Source: Gammaproteobacteria bacterium (GTDB taxonomy: Bacteria; Pseudomonadota; Gammaproteobacteria; Nevskiales; Nevskiaceae). From it: 64,000 bases of DNA. The DNA is taken from the NCBI GenBank assembly GCA_022599775.1, contig JAHZLQ010000033.1:1-64000 (forward strand), written 5' to 3'. Below the pieces are notes generated by a model that saw only the letters and a program-made list of their open reading frames with translations, had not been told where the DNA came from and made no database searches. Shown here in pieces: positions 17,666 through 26,245 of this stretch (position 1 is its first letter; every line of letters begins with the position of its first letter). The translations under genes were made by a program, and so were the position numbers.

Positions 17666-17859
17666 GTCGCGCGATGATACCTTGCGACCGTGACGTCGCG
17701 TAGCCCGGATACGACAGAAATTGTTTCCGGTTGAAAGACTTGGTACCCGCCCGGTGTCCAGCGGCAAGCGTCGCGCCTCGGATTCCGGCGGTGGCCGAGT
17801 CGCCGTGATCGGTGCGGCCCCTCACTACAATGGGGTCCGGGGTTCGAAATGGGGGAGTC

Positions 17860-20070
17860 ATGCTGCGTTCGATAGTGCGCCTTGCGATTGGCGCGGCCGT
17901 ATTTGCCGTGTTCGCCCTGCACAGTGGCGGTTGGCTGAGCTGGCGACTGCTCGACCGGATCGAGACCTTTACCTATGACGCCCGCGTGCGCCTGCCGGCA
18001 CAGGCGCCATCGCAGGCACCGATCGTGATCATCGACCTCGACGAGAAGAGTCTGGCTGCCGAGGGTCAATGGCCGTGGCCACGCGACCTGCTGGCCGATC
18101 TGATCGACCGCCTGTTCGAGGACTATGGCGTCCGCGTGCTCGGGCTCGACATGACGTTCCCGGAGATGGATGCCCAGTCGCCGTCGCATTTGCTGTCGCG
18201 TTTGCAGGATAGCCCGGTCGGTCGACTGCCGGGGTTCGCCGCCGCCAGCGCCGCGGTTTCCGCGCAAATCGATCATGACCGCCGTTTCGCCGAGGCGCTG
18301 GAGGGTCGCGCGGTGGTCATGGGGTTTGTTTTCAAGCAGTCCCTCAAGGCGGATGAAGCACCGGAACAGGGCGCTCTGGGTCCTGCGCTGTTTGCCGAAG
18401 AGGCCGCGGTCGACTACGTCACGCCGCTGGGATACACCGGCAACCTCAAGGGGCTTCAGGCCGCTTCGGAGCTCGGCGGTTTCTTCGAAAATCCGCTGGT
18501 GGACGACGATGGCGTGTACCGCCGCGTGCCGCTGATGCAGGCCTACAAGGGACAGGTCTATCCTTCGCTGGCGCTCAGTGTGACCCGCGCCGCTCTGGGT
18601 GGGGCGCCGGTGTCCTTGTTGTTCGACCCGCCGCAGAAGCGCCGCTCGCTGAACCTGGAGGCTGTCGGAATCGGTGCCCTGCGGGTTCCGGTGGACGAAC
18701 AGATCGCCGCCTGGGTGCCGTATCGCGGTGGTTATGGCTCGTTTCCCTACGTTTCGGCGACCGACGTGCTGCATCGACGTGCCGATCCGGACTTGCTGCG
18801 CGACGCAATCGTATTGCTGGGCACGACCGCTCCCGGCCTGCTCGATCTTCGCGTCACGCCGGTGGCCCGTGCGTTTCCAGGCGTGGAGATCCACGCCAAC
18901 CTGATCGCCGGCATGCTCGACGGGGAAATCCGCAAGAAGCCGTCCTATTATCTGGGGCTGGAGGTCGTGGAGCTGGCGGTGATCGCGCTGCTGATCGGCT
19001 TGTTGTTTCCACGCCTGCCGCCGCTGGCCGGTGCCGGACTCGCCGCAGGTGTAGCGCTGACGGTGGTCGGCGGCGCGCTGCTGGCCTGGCGTCTCGGCAC
19101 GATCCTGCCGATGGGTGTGCCGGTCGTGTTCACGCTGTTCCTGTTCCTGGCGCAACAGCTCTATGGTTATTTCGTGGAATCTCGTGGCAAGCGGGAAATT
19201 TCGCGCCTGTTCGGCCAGTACGTGCCGCCGCAACTGGTCGAGGAAATGGCCGCGCGGCCCCAGGTGGTGTCGATGGAGGGCGATATCCGAGAGATGACGG
19301 TGCTGTTCTCGGACGTGCGCGACTTCACCTCCATTTCGGAACGACTGGACGCGAAGTCGCTGTCGGACATGATGAATCAGTTCCTGACGCCGCAGACCCG
19401 CTGCATCCAGCAGTACCGCGGCACCATCGACAAGTACATGGGCGACGCGATCATGGCGTTCTGGGGCGCGCCGTTGCCGGACGAGTCGCATGCACTCAAC
19501 GCCGTACGTGCAGCACTGGACATGGTGGCGGCGGTGGAGGCGCTCAATCCGCAGTTCGAATCACGCGGCTGGCCGGCGATCCGGATCGGCATCGGCATCA
19601 GCGGCGGCGATATGCGCGTCGGCAACATGGGGTCCGAATTCCGGGTGGCTTATACGGTGATGGGCGATCCGGTGAACCTCGCCTCGCGTCTGGAAGGCCT
19701 GACCAAGGTCTACGGCGTGCCGATCATCATCAGCGAGATCACGCGTGAGGCGCTGCCGTCCGATTGGGCGATGCGCGAGCTCGATTGCGTGCGCGTCAAG
19801 GGCAAGGACCGCCCGGTGACGATCTTCGAACCCTTGGGCCCCAAGGAGGAACTGAGCGGTTCCGTCCGGGAGTCGCTGGCGCGACATCGTGGTGCCTTGC
19901 AGGCCTATCGTGGCGCCCGCTGGAATGAAGCCGAGGCCGCCTGGGCCGAGCTTGCAAGGCGGGAACCGGAGCGCAGATTGTATGGTCTGTACCTGGAACG
20001 GGTGCGGCAGCTACGCGTGACGCCGCCGCCCGTCGACTGGGACGGCGTGTTCGTGTTCAAGACCAAATAG
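17860..20070 (+). CDS. CHASE2-domain class III adenylate cyclase
   Basis: This is a membrane sensor that makes cAMP. From ATG 17860 (GGGGGAG just upstream) it is 736 aa; in-frame ATGs at 17812 and 17830 are alternatives. After a first membrane helix (about 5-22) comes a periplasmic CHASE2 sensor (about 25-330). Three membrane helices follow (about 345-425), then a guanylate-cyclase-type domain (about 465-645). Metal-binding Asp residues are in VLFSDVRDFTSISERL. Lys in TIDKYMGDAIMAFWGAP and Asp in YTVMGDPVNLASRLEGL are the residues expected for ATP rather than GTP. A short C-terminal helical tail is present. It is divergent from gspC. The ligand is unknown. Confidence 0.88.
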   Translation: MLRSIVRLAIGAAVFAVFALHSGGWLSWRLLDRIETFTYDARVRLPAQAPSQAPIVIIDLDEKSLAAEGQWPWPRDLLADLIDRLFEDYGVRVLGLDMTFPEMDAQSPSHLLSRLQDSPVGRLPGFAAASAAVSAQIDHDRRFAEALEGRAVVMGFVFKQSLKADEAPEQGALGPALFAEEAAVDYVTPLGYTGNLKGLQAASELGGFFENPLVDDDGVYRRVPLMQAYKGQVYPSLALSVTRAALGGAPVSLLFDPPQKRRSLNLEAVGIGALRVPVDEQIAAWVPYRGGYGSFPYVSATDVLHRRADPDLLRDAIVLLGTTAPGLLDLRVTPVARAFPGVEIHANLIAGMLDGEIRKKPSYYLGLEVVELAVIALLIGLLFPRLPPLAGAGLAAGVALTVVGGALLAWRLGTILPMGVPVVFTLFLFLAQQLYGYFVESRGKREISRLFGQYVPPQLVEEMAARPQVVSMEGDIREMTVLFSDVRDFTSISERLDAKSLSDMMNQFLTPQTRCIQQYRGTIDKYMGDAIMAFWGAPLPDESHALNAVRAALDMVAAVEALNPQFESRGWPAIRIGIGISGGDMRVGNMGSEFRVAYTVMGDPVNLASRLEGLTKVYGVPIIISEITREALPSDWAMRELDCVRVKGKDRPVTIFEPLGPKEELSGSVRESLARHRGALQAYRGARWNEAEAAWAELARREPERRLYGLYLERVRQLRVTPPPVDWDGVFVFKTK

Positions 20071-20221
20071 CGGCCGCGGCGGCCGCGCGCCTGGGGATTG
20101 CATTCCGCGCGCGGCGACCCAATATGGTGAACAGCGCCGCTTTCCCCCCGATCGACGGCGCGATTCCGGCGGGCCATGGGATCGTCCTGGCCGCATTTCT
20201 TGAATGTCCCGCGGACGGGGC

Positions 20222-20249
20222 TTGAGACTGTCCGAGGGCCGGCTATGAT
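20222..20249 (+). promoter_or_regulatory. Predicted clpS promoter, possibly leaderless
   Basis: TTGAGA (20222-20227), a 16-bp spacer and TATGAT (20244-20249) form a good sigma-70 promoter. The clpS ATG begins at 20256, seven bases after the -10. The transcript would start on or next to the start codon. Confidence 0.6.
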
Positions 20250-20255
20250 GGAGCC

Positions 20256-20573
20256 ATGTCCGAGAACCAGCGCGAAGGTCTGCTTGATGTCGTCACTGAC
20301 GAGGCCAAGCCTCGCCTGCAGCAGCCTCCGATGTACAAGGTCATCGTGGTCAACGATGACTTCACCCCCATGGAGTTCGTTGTACTGGTTCTGCAGAAGT
20401 TCTTTCACCATGCGCATGAAAAAGCGGTACAAATCATGCTGCAGGTACACACGCAGGGCCGTGGAGTGGCGGGCATCTTCCCGTCGGAAATAGCGGAGAC
20501 CAAAGTGGCCCAGGTCAACAGCTTCGCCCGCCAGAACCAGCACCCGTTGCTGACCGTGATGGAGAAAGCCTGA
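20256..20573 (+). CDS. clpS: ATP-dependent Clp protease adaptor ClpS
   Basis: ClpS is the N-recognin that delivers proteins with N-terminal Leu/Phe/Tyr/Trp to ClpAP. The 105-aa product has an unstructured N-terminal extension (1-24). Then come the core motifs [25 protein letters not shown], whose NDD contacts the N-degron, and [21 protein letters not shown]. Its stop shares a base with the clpA start (TGATG). The convergent operon downstream encodes Aat and Bpt, which create such N-degrons. Confidence 0.96.
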   Translation: MSENQREGLLDVVTDEAKPRLQQPPMYKVIVVNDDFTPMEFVVLVLQKFFHHAHEKAVQIMLQVHTQGRGVAGIFPSEIAETKVAQVNSFARQNQHPLLTVMEKA

Positions 20574-22846
20574 TGTTGAGCGATGAATTGCAGAAAGCCT
20601 TGGACGCCGCCTTCCTGTCGGCGCGTGGAGACGGTCACGATCTGTTGACGGTCGAGCACTTGCTGCTGGCACTGCTCTCCGATGCCAATGTCAACGAAGT
20701 GCTGGGCGCCTCGGGCGCCGATCTCGAAGCGTTGGAGCAGGGTCTGCGTGACTATATTCGCCAGAACGTGCAAAAGGTGGCTGACGGCGAGGAACGCGAC
20801 GTTCAGCCCACGCTGTCGTTCCAGCGCGTTCTGCAGCGCGCGATCTACCACGTGCAGTCGGCCGGCAAGAAGCAGGTCTCCACGCTCAACGTCCTGGTCG
20901 CGATCTTCAGCGAGAAGGACACGCAGGCGGTCTATCTGCTCGGTGAGCAGGGCGTTTCGCGCCTCGACGTGGTCAATTACATCTCGCACGGCATTTCCAA
21001 GGTCTCGGGCGAGAACGAAGCCCCGCAGTCCGGGGAGTCCTCCGACAAGGAAGCAGCCGCCGGCGGCGAGCAGCCCGCCTTGGAACAGTTCGCCACCAAC
21101 CTCAACGAGCGCGCCAAGAAGGGCAAGATCGACCCCTTGATCGGGCGCGAGCTGGAAATCGAGCGCGTCATGCAGACGCTGTGCCGGCGCCGCAAGAACA
21201 ACCCCTTGCTGGTCGGCGAAGCCGGTGTCGGCAAGACCGCGATCGCCGAAGGCCTGGCCTGGCTGATCACGCAGAATCGCGTGCCGGACCTGCTCAAGGG
21301 CGGTGTGGTCTACAGCCTCGATCTCGGTTCGCTGATCGCCGGTACCAAGTACCGCGGTGATTTCGAAAAGCGCCTGAAAGGCGTGCTTGCCGAGCTGGGC
21401 GAGCGCAAGGGCGCGATCCTGTTCATCGACGAAATCCACACCATTATCGGCGCCGGCGCCGCCAGCGGCGGTGTCATGGACGCTTCCAACCTGCTCAAGC
21501 CGCTGCTGTCTTCCGGCGAACTGCGCTGCATCGGCTCCACCACGTATCAGGAATACCGCGGCGTGTTCGAGAAGGACCGCGCCCTGGCGCGGCGCTTCCA
21601 GAAGATCGACGTGGTCGAGCCGTCCGTCACCGACACCATCAAGATTCTCGAAGGGCTCAAGGAACGGTTCGAAGAACATCACCAGGTGCATTTCACGCGT
21701 CCGGCGCTGGAAGCGGCGGTTCACCTGTCGGCTCGGCACATCACCGACCGGCACCTGCCGGACAAGGCCATCGACATCATCGACGAGGCCGCGGCACGCC
21801 TGCGTCTGCTGCCGGAAGGCCGCAAGCGCAAGACCGTGCAGGTCAAGGACATCGAAGACACCGTGGCGCGCATCGCGCGCATCCCGCCGAAGGCGGTGAC
21901 CAGCTCCGATCGCGATCGTCTGGCCTCACTGGAACGCGACCTCAAGCTCGTGATCTACGGGCAGGACGACGCCGTCAACGCGCTGACTTCGAGCATCAAG
22001 ATGTCGCGCTCCGGCCTCGGCAACCCGGACAAGCCGATCGGTTCGTTCCTGCTGGCCGGCCCTACCGGCGTCGGCAAGACCGAAGTCACGCGTCAGCTGG
22101 CCTCGCTGCTCGGCATCGAGATGATCCGCTTCGACATGTCCGAGTACATGGAGCGGCACACCATCTCGCGCCTGATCGGTGCGCCTCCGGGTTACGTCGG
22201 CTTTGACCAGGGCGGTCTGCTGACCGACCAGGTGCTCAAGCATCCGCACGCCGTGGTATTGCTCGACGAGGTCGAGAAGGCGCATCCGGACGTCTTCAAT
22301 CTGCTGCTGCAGGTCATGGACCACGGCACGCTGACGGACAACAACGGACGCCACGTGGATTTCCGCAACGTCATCCTGATCATGACGACCAATGCTGGCG
22401 CCGAGCAGGTTGCACGTCGTTCGATCGGTTTCTCGGAGCAGGACAACACCAGCGACGCCATGGAAATCATCCGCAAGGCCTTCACGCCGGAATTCCGCAA
22501 TCGTCTGGACGCGATCGTGCCGTTCGCCGCGCTGCCCAAGGAGGCGGTGTTCCGGGTGGTCGACAAGTTCCTGCTGCAGCTCGAGGAACAGCTGGGGTCC
22601 AAGGGTGTTCGCCTGACGGTGGACGAGGACGCCCGCATCTGGCTGGCCGACAACGGCTTCGACATCAAGATGGGTGCGCGGCCGATGGCGCGGGTCATTC
22701 AGGAGAACATCAAGCGACCGCTGGCCGAGGAGTTGCTGTTCGGTAAGCTGGCCGGTGGTGGTCGGGTTCTGGTGAGCGTAACCGAAGACGCCCTGAGCTT
22801 CGAAATCGAAAGCCGCGAGCAGATTGCGCAACTTGAGATCGCCTGA
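20573..22846 (+). CDS. clpA: ATP-dependent Clp protease ATP-binding subunit ClpA
   Basis: ClpA is the hexameric AAA+ unfoldase of ClpAP. The 757-aa protein has an N-domain (1-145) that docks ClpS. The first AAA module has Walker A GEAGVGKTA (215-223) and Walker B ILFIDEIHTIIGAG. The second has GPTGVGKTE (496-504), VVLLDEVEKAHPDVF and arginine-finger context (TPEFRNRLDAIV). The D2 small domain closes the protein. It lacks the coiled-coil middle domain of ClpB/ClpC. A UUCG-capped terminator follows. Confidence 0.97.
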   Translation: MLSDELQKALDAAFLSARGDGHDLLTVEHLLLALLSDANVNEVLGASGADLEALEQGLRDYIRQNVQKVADGEERDVQPTLSFQRVLQRAIYHVQSAGKKQVSTLNVLVAIFSEKDTQAVYLLGEQGVSRLDVVNYISHGISKVSGENEAPQSGESSDKEAAAGGEQPALEQFATNLNERAKKGKIDPLIGRELEIERVMQTLCRRRKNNPLLVGEAGVGKTAIAEGLAWLITQNRVPDLLKGGVVYSLDLGSLIAGTKYRGDFEKRLKGVLAELGERKGAILFIDEIHTIIGAGAASGGVMDASNLLKPLLSSGELRCIGSTTYQEYRGVFEKDRALARRFQKIDVVEPSVTDTIKILEGLKERFEEHHQVHFTRPALEAAVHLSARHITDRHLPDKAIDIIDEAAARLRLLPEGRKRKTVQVKDIEDTVARIARIPPKAVTSSDRDRLASLERDLKLVIYGQDDAVNALTSSIKMSRSGLGNPDKPIGSFLLAGPTGVGKTEVTRQLASLLGIEMIRFDMSEYMERHTISRLIGAPPGYVGFDQGGLLTDQVLKHPHAVVLLDEVEKAHPDVFNLLLQVMDHGTLTDNNGRHVDFRNVILIMTTNAGAEQVARRSIGFSEQDNTSDAMEIIRKAFTPEFRNRLDAIVPFAALPKEAVFRVVDKFLLQLEEQLGSKGVRLTVDEDARIWLADNGFDIKMGARPMARVIQENIKRPLAEELLFGKLAGGGRVLVSVTEDALSFEIESREQIAQLEIA

Positions 22847-22872
22847 TCGGGCATTCAGCAAGCTTGATCATT

Positions 22873-22900
22873 ACGGCGGCCTTCGGGTCGCCGTTTTTTT
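22873..22900 (+). terminator. Rho-independent terminator of clpS-clpA
   Basis: The stem ACGGCGGCC/GGTCGCCGT (one G-T pair) is capped by a TTCG tetraloop (22882-22885) and followed by seven T (22894-22900). Confidence 0.95.
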
Positions 22901-22987
22901 GCGTCCGCCGAGGTGGCTGGCAAAGTCGCCCTTCCGGAGCCCGCGTAGCGGGAAACCGGTCCCCGCGCGAAATATCGGGGCGCGGCC

Positions 22988-23027
22988 TGGATTCCGGATC
23001 AAGCCTGTGGCTTGTCCGGAATGACGG
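22988..23027 (+). repeat. Dispersed palindromic repeat, copy 1
   Basis: TTCCGGATCAAGCC pairs with GGCTTGTCCGGAA around a TGT loop with a single bulged T, and GAATGACGG follows. A near-identical inverted copy occurs at 51101-51136. This is a typical REP-like extragenic palindrome. Confidence 0.8.
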
Positions 23028-23121
23028 ATGCAAAGATGGCGGCGTCAGGGTTGCAGGAAAACGGTGTGAACGGCGCCATTGGTTCCGGCCGGTGCCTGCC
23101 GGCAGGCTTCGCGCACCTCAC

Positions 23122-23165
23122 CCCGTCATTCCGGGGCCCGCGCAGCGTGAACTCGGAACCCATAC
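23122..23165 (-). repeat. Degenerate companion of the dispersed repeat
   Basis: CCCGTCATTCCGGGGCCCGCG is the reverse of the CCGGAATGACGG end of copy 1, followed by an AGCGTGAACTCGGAACCCA arm. It looks like a second, diverged and oppositely oriented element of the same family. Confidence 0.55.
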
Positions 23166-23239
23166 CCCCACCGATTGACGCTTGGGCCCCGGGTCACCTC
23201 GCCAACGTGTCCGATATGAATCCGGACAGCGGACACGAC

Positions 23240-23269
23240 AAAACCGCGATCGTCGTTCGGGACGATCGC
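23240..23269 (-). terminator. Rho-independent terminator of the infA operon
   Basis: On the minus strand the 9-bp stem GCGATCGTC/GACGATCGC (23246-23254 with 23261-23269, six-base loop) is followed by GGTTTT (23240-23243 read in reverse). It lies about 70 nt past the infA stop. Confidence 0.75.
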
Positions 23270-23336
23270 AGTCATGCAGTTTGGGAATCGAAGCAGCCGC
23301 ATTCTGACGATGAAGGCGGCGACAACACCCGGACGC

Positions 23337-23555
23337 TTATTTGTCCCGGTAGGTAATGCGGGCCTTGCTGAGGTCGTAGGGGGTCATTTCCAGCTTGACC
23401 TTGTCGCCTCTGAGTATGCGGATGTAATGCTTGCGCATGCGGCCGGAGATGTGAGCGGTCACGACGTGACCATTCTCGAGCTTTACGCGGAACGTAGTGT
23501 TGGGCAGGGTCTCAAGGACCGTACCTTCCATTTCAATATGATCTTCTTTGGGCAT
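23337..23555 (-). CDS. infA: Translation initiation factor IF-1
   Basis: IF-1 occupies the ribosomal A site during initiation. The product is exactly 72 aa: [19 protein letters not shown] through a single OB/S1 fold with [20 protein letters not shown] and a [13 protein letters not shown] end. The frame is open upstream to 23744, but the ATG at 23555 gives the standard protein. It follows bpt after 46 nt on the same strand, so it is the promoter-distal gene of the operon. In E. coli infA likewise neighbours clpA and aat. Confidence 0.97.
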   Translation of the reverse strand: MPKEDHIEMEGTVLETLPNTTFRVKLENGHVVTAHISGRMRKHYIRILRGDKVKLEMTPYDLSKARITYRDK

Positions 23556-23601
23556 GGAGCCTTCGGGTTTCGAAAAAAAGCGCGCCATTATCGGCATTCG
23601 C

Positions 23602-24309
23602 TCAGCATTCGGCAATTCGTGACCAATGCCCGTTTTCGAGAACCTCCAATGGCCTGAAGCGTCGCTTGTAGTCCATGGTCTCGCTGTCGGGCACCCAATA
23701 GCCCAGATAAACGTAGTCCAGGCCGGATTCACGCGCCTTGGCAATCTCGGTCAGCACGGCGAACGTGCCGAGCCCGCGCGGTCGCAGCCCAGGGTCGAAA
23801 TAGGTGTAGACCGCCGACAGACCATGCGGCAGTACGTCGACCACGGCGCCGGCAAGCAGGCGGCCATGCTCACGAAACGCCCAGATCTGCGGCTGCTGCC
23901 AGCGGCAACCCAGGAAGCTGCGAAACGCTTCACGGTCATCGGCGTCCATGCCGCCGCCGGGATGACGTGCGGCGAGATAGCGGCGGTACAGCGCGAAGTG
24001 TTCTTCATCCAGGTCATCGCCGGTCGTGACGTCGACGGCGCGGTTGGCCCGCAGGCAACGCCGTTGCGCGCGATCGGGGACAAATTCCCGAACCGGAACC
24101 CGCGCCGGCATGCAGGCGCTGCAACCCTGGCAATGCGGTCGGTAGACGTAATCGCCGCTGCGTCGGAATCCCAGATCCAGAAACATCGCGTAGCGCCGGG
24201 CATCCAGCGGCAGCTTCGGGTCGATGAACAGGCTGCGCGCCGTGCGGGTGTCGAGATAGCCGCAGGCATGGTCGGTGCCCAGGTAGAGCCGGATGCGGGC
24301 GTCGGTCAC
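23602..24309 (-). CDS. bpt: Aspartate/glutamate leucyltransferase (Bpt)
   Basis: Bpt transfers Leu from Leu-tRNA onto proteins with N-terminal Asp or Glu, marking them for ClpS-ClpAP. The 235-aa protein has the N-terminal [11 protein letters not shown] and the cysteine pair in [14 protein letters not shown]. The GNAT-like C-terminal half shows [34 protein letters not shown]. The frame runs upstream to 24474, but the GTG at 24309 has GGAGG five bases before it and overlaps the aat stop (GTGA). That gives the family length. Some databases call this family ate. Confidence 0.93.
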   Translation of the reverse strand: MTDARIRLYLGTDHACGYLDTRTARSLFIDPKLPLDARRYAMFLDLGFRRSGDYVYRPHCQGCSACMPARVPVREFVPDRAQRRCLRANRAVDVTTGDDLDEEHFALYRRYLAARHPGGGMDADDREAFRSFLGCRWQQPQIWAFREHGRLLAGAVVDVLPHGLSAVYTYFDPGLRPRGLGTFAVLTEIAKARESGLDYVYLGYWVPDSETMDYKRRFRPLEVLENGHWSRIAEC

Positions 24310-25061
24310 GGTCCCTCCGGGCGGTGCTCGCGGCTCGCGGGCACTGGAATCTCGAAGCGCCACTTGCCGGTTCTGCCGGGAACGCCGACCGCTTGACGCA
24401 ACATCGCGAGAAACCGCTCGCGCGAGATATCGACGGCGCCGAGACTTTGCAGGTGTTCCGAGCTGATCTGGCAATCGATCAATTCATAGCGCCAGTCCTG
24501 GAGCTGGCGACACAGAAAAGCGAGGGCGACCTTCGAGGCGTCCGGCTCGCGTGAAAACATCGATTCGCCGAAGAACGCGCGACCGATCGAAACGCCGTAA
24601 AGCCCGCCGATGAGCCGGCCGTGGCGCCACACTTCGATGCTCTGGCAGAAACCGGTCTCGTGCAACTCCAGATAGGCGCTGCGCATGTCGGGCCCCAGCC
24701 AGGTGCCGCGACTGCCGCGGCGCGGGCCGGCGCAGGCGTCCAGAACCTGCGCCGGGCAATGATTCAGCGTCACGGCGAAATCGCCGCGACGCAGCGTCTT
24801 GGCGAAGCTGCGGGATATCCGGAAGGCGGAGGGTTCGAGCACCGCGCGTGGGTCGGGGCACCACCAGAGTATCGGCTCATCCGGGTTGTACCAGGGAAAG
24901 ATGCCCTGGGAATACGCCCGGATCATGCGCGTGACCGAGAGATCACCGCCGATCGCGAGCAGGCCGTTGGGGTCGCGCATGGCGCTTCCCGGCGGCGGAA
25001 ACGCCTGCCGCGGGTTGCGCGGGTCCAGCCAGTGCAGACGGATGGGGTTGTCGGTGGTCAT
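24306..25061 (-). CDS. aat: Leucyl/phenylalanyl-tRNA-protein transferase
   Basis: Aat adds Leu or Phe to proteins with N-terminal Lys or Arg, creating N-degrons read by ClpS. The 251-aa protein shows FPPPGSAMRDPNGLLAIGGDLS, YSQGIFPWYNPDEPILWWCPDPR and the acceptor-binding region GLYGVSIGRAFFGESMFS, all signature stretches. The upstream open frame to 25367 is low-complexity Arg/Ala. The ATG at 25061 overlaps the upstream gene's stop (ATGA) and gives the family length. Confidence 0.95.
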   Translation of the reverse strand: MTTDNPIRLHWLDPRNPRQAFPPPGSAMRDPNGLLAIGGDLSVTRMIRAYSQGIFPWYNPDEPILWWCPDPRAVLEPSAFRISRSFAKTLRRGDFAVTLNHCPAQVLDACAGPRRGSRGTWLGPDMRSAYLELHETGFCQSIEVWRHGRLIGGLYGVSIGRAFFGESMFSREPDASKVALAFLCRQLQDWRYELIDCQISSEHLQSLGAVDISRERFLAMLRQAVGVPGRTGKWRFEIPVPASREHRPEGP

Positions 25062-26212
25062 GCGTCGGTGCTTCGCTGTCGCTCCTGCTCGGCGGCGCGA
25101 AACGCGCTGTGTTCGAGTAGGTCCCAGCGCTCGGCTTCCACCGCTTCGCGTTCCCGCTGCAAGAATGCCGCCACTGCGGAGTGCAGCCGCGGATCCTGTA
25201 GATGGTGCGCGGAGCGGGTGGTCACCGGGTCGAAGCCGCGTGCCAGCTTGTGCGCCCCCTGAACACCAGCGTCGAAACGCGACAGGCCCTCGCGGATGCA
25301 GAACTCGATGCCTTGATAGTAGCAAGTCTCGAAATGCAGGCTGTGGTAGTAGCCTCGTGCGCCCCAATTGCGGCCGTAGAGCGTGTCGCCGCCGTGCAGG
25401 CAGATGGCCGCGGCCACGCGGCGCTCGCCTTCATGTGCACTCAACACCCGCATCGGGGAATTGGCGGCGCGGCCGTAGTCGAGAAAGAAGTCCAGGCTCA
25501 GATAGGGGCTTTGTCCACGCTCGGCATAGGTATTGGCATAAAGCGCGTAGATGTCATGCCAGTCCGATTCGCTGAGGTCTTCGCCCCGGCAATGCCGGAA
25601 GTGCAGGCCGGCTTCGCGAATGCGGCGACGCTCGCGTTGGAGCTTCTTGCGCTTGTCGCTGGACAGACCGCCGAGAAAGCCGGCGAAGTCGGCATAGTCT
25701 CGATTGCGCCACTGGAACTGCACGTCGAGGCGTGTCAGGAAATCCTGATCTTCCAGGGATGAAGCCGCGGCTTCATCCAGAAACAGCAGATGCGTGGACG
25801 ACAGCGTGTTGTCCCGCGTGGTTTTCAGCAGGGCTTCGCCCAGTGCCGATTGCACTCCCGGTGCGCTCGTACCCAACCGCGGGCCGCAGACCGGCGTAAA
25901 CGGGATCGTGCTGACCAGTTTCGGGTAGTAAGGCTTGCCGAGCTGATGACTGGCATTGGCCCAGCTGAAATCGAATACGAACTCACCGTAGGAATGGGTC
26001 TTCAGATACAGCGGGACCGCACCAAGCAGTTGGCCGGCCTCGGTTTCCGCCAGCAGATGGCAGGGTTCCCAGCCCGTTCCAGCGCCCACGCAGCCGTGAC
26101 GCTCCAGCGCCGCCAGAAAGGCGTGCCGGGTAAACGGGTAGTCCGGATCGAACTGGCGATCCCAGGCTTCGGCGGAAACCGAACTGATCGAGGAGACATG
26201 CCGCAGCTTCAT
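25058..26212 (-). CDS. PF04339 (former DUF482) GNAT-like protein
   Basis: The 384-aa protein belongs to the family annotated as peptidogalycan biosynthesis/recognition or DUF482, with a FemAB/GNAT-like fold. Motifs are FDFSWANASHQ, YYPKLVSTIPFTPVCGPR, DFAGFLGGLSSDKRKKLQRERR, NTYAERGQSPYLSLDFF and GRNWGARGYYHSLHFETCYYQG. The family often sits with aat and bpt, as here, but its reaction is not established to my knowledge. ATG 26212 is preferred over the TTG at 26230. A 9-bp inverted repeat (26199-26207 with 26221-26229) brackets the start codon. It overlaps aat by ATGA. Confidence 0.85.
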   Translation of the reverse strand: MKLRHVSSISSVSAEAWDRQFDPDYPFTRHAFLAALERHGCVGAGTGWEPCHLLAETEAGQLLGAVPLYLKTHSYGEFVFDFSWANASHQLGKPYYPKLVSTIPFTPVCGPRLGTSAPGVQSALGEALLKTTRDNTLSSTHLLFLDEAAASSLEDQDFLTRLDVQFQWRNRDYADFAGFLGGLSSDKRKKLQRERRRIREAGLHFRHCRGEDLSESDWHDIYALYANTYAERGQSPYLSLDFFLDYGRAANSPMRVLSAHEGERRVAAAICLHGGDTLYGRNWGARGYYHSLHFETCYYQGIEFCIREGLSRFDAGVQGAHKLARGFDPVTTRSAHHLQDPRLHSAVAAFLQREREAVEAERWDLLEHSAFRAAEQERQRSTDA

Positions 26213-26245
26213 GGATTCAGGCTGCGGCAAAACGGGTCCGGTCGT

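Larger units (their letters stand above)
22901..23239. other. Repeat-rich intergenic region between clpA and infA
   Basis: About 340 bases contain no supported gene. They hold two dispersed-repeat segments (22988-23027 and 23122-23165) and a related GAGCCCGCGTAGCGGGAA stretch near 22937. A long open frame across this region is an artefact of GC-rich repeats. It lies between two convergent terminators, so it is probably untranscribed spacer. Confidence 0.6.

Noticed and set aside
17662..19491. 609-aa open frame antisense to the adenylate cyclase
   Set aside because: Low-complexity Arg/Gln/His composition and complete domain structure on the plus strand show it is a shadow.
22901..23356. Plus-strand frames between clpA and infA
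   Set aside because: They cross the repeat elements, a terminator and the infA 3' end, and resemble nothing; they are chance GC-rich frames.
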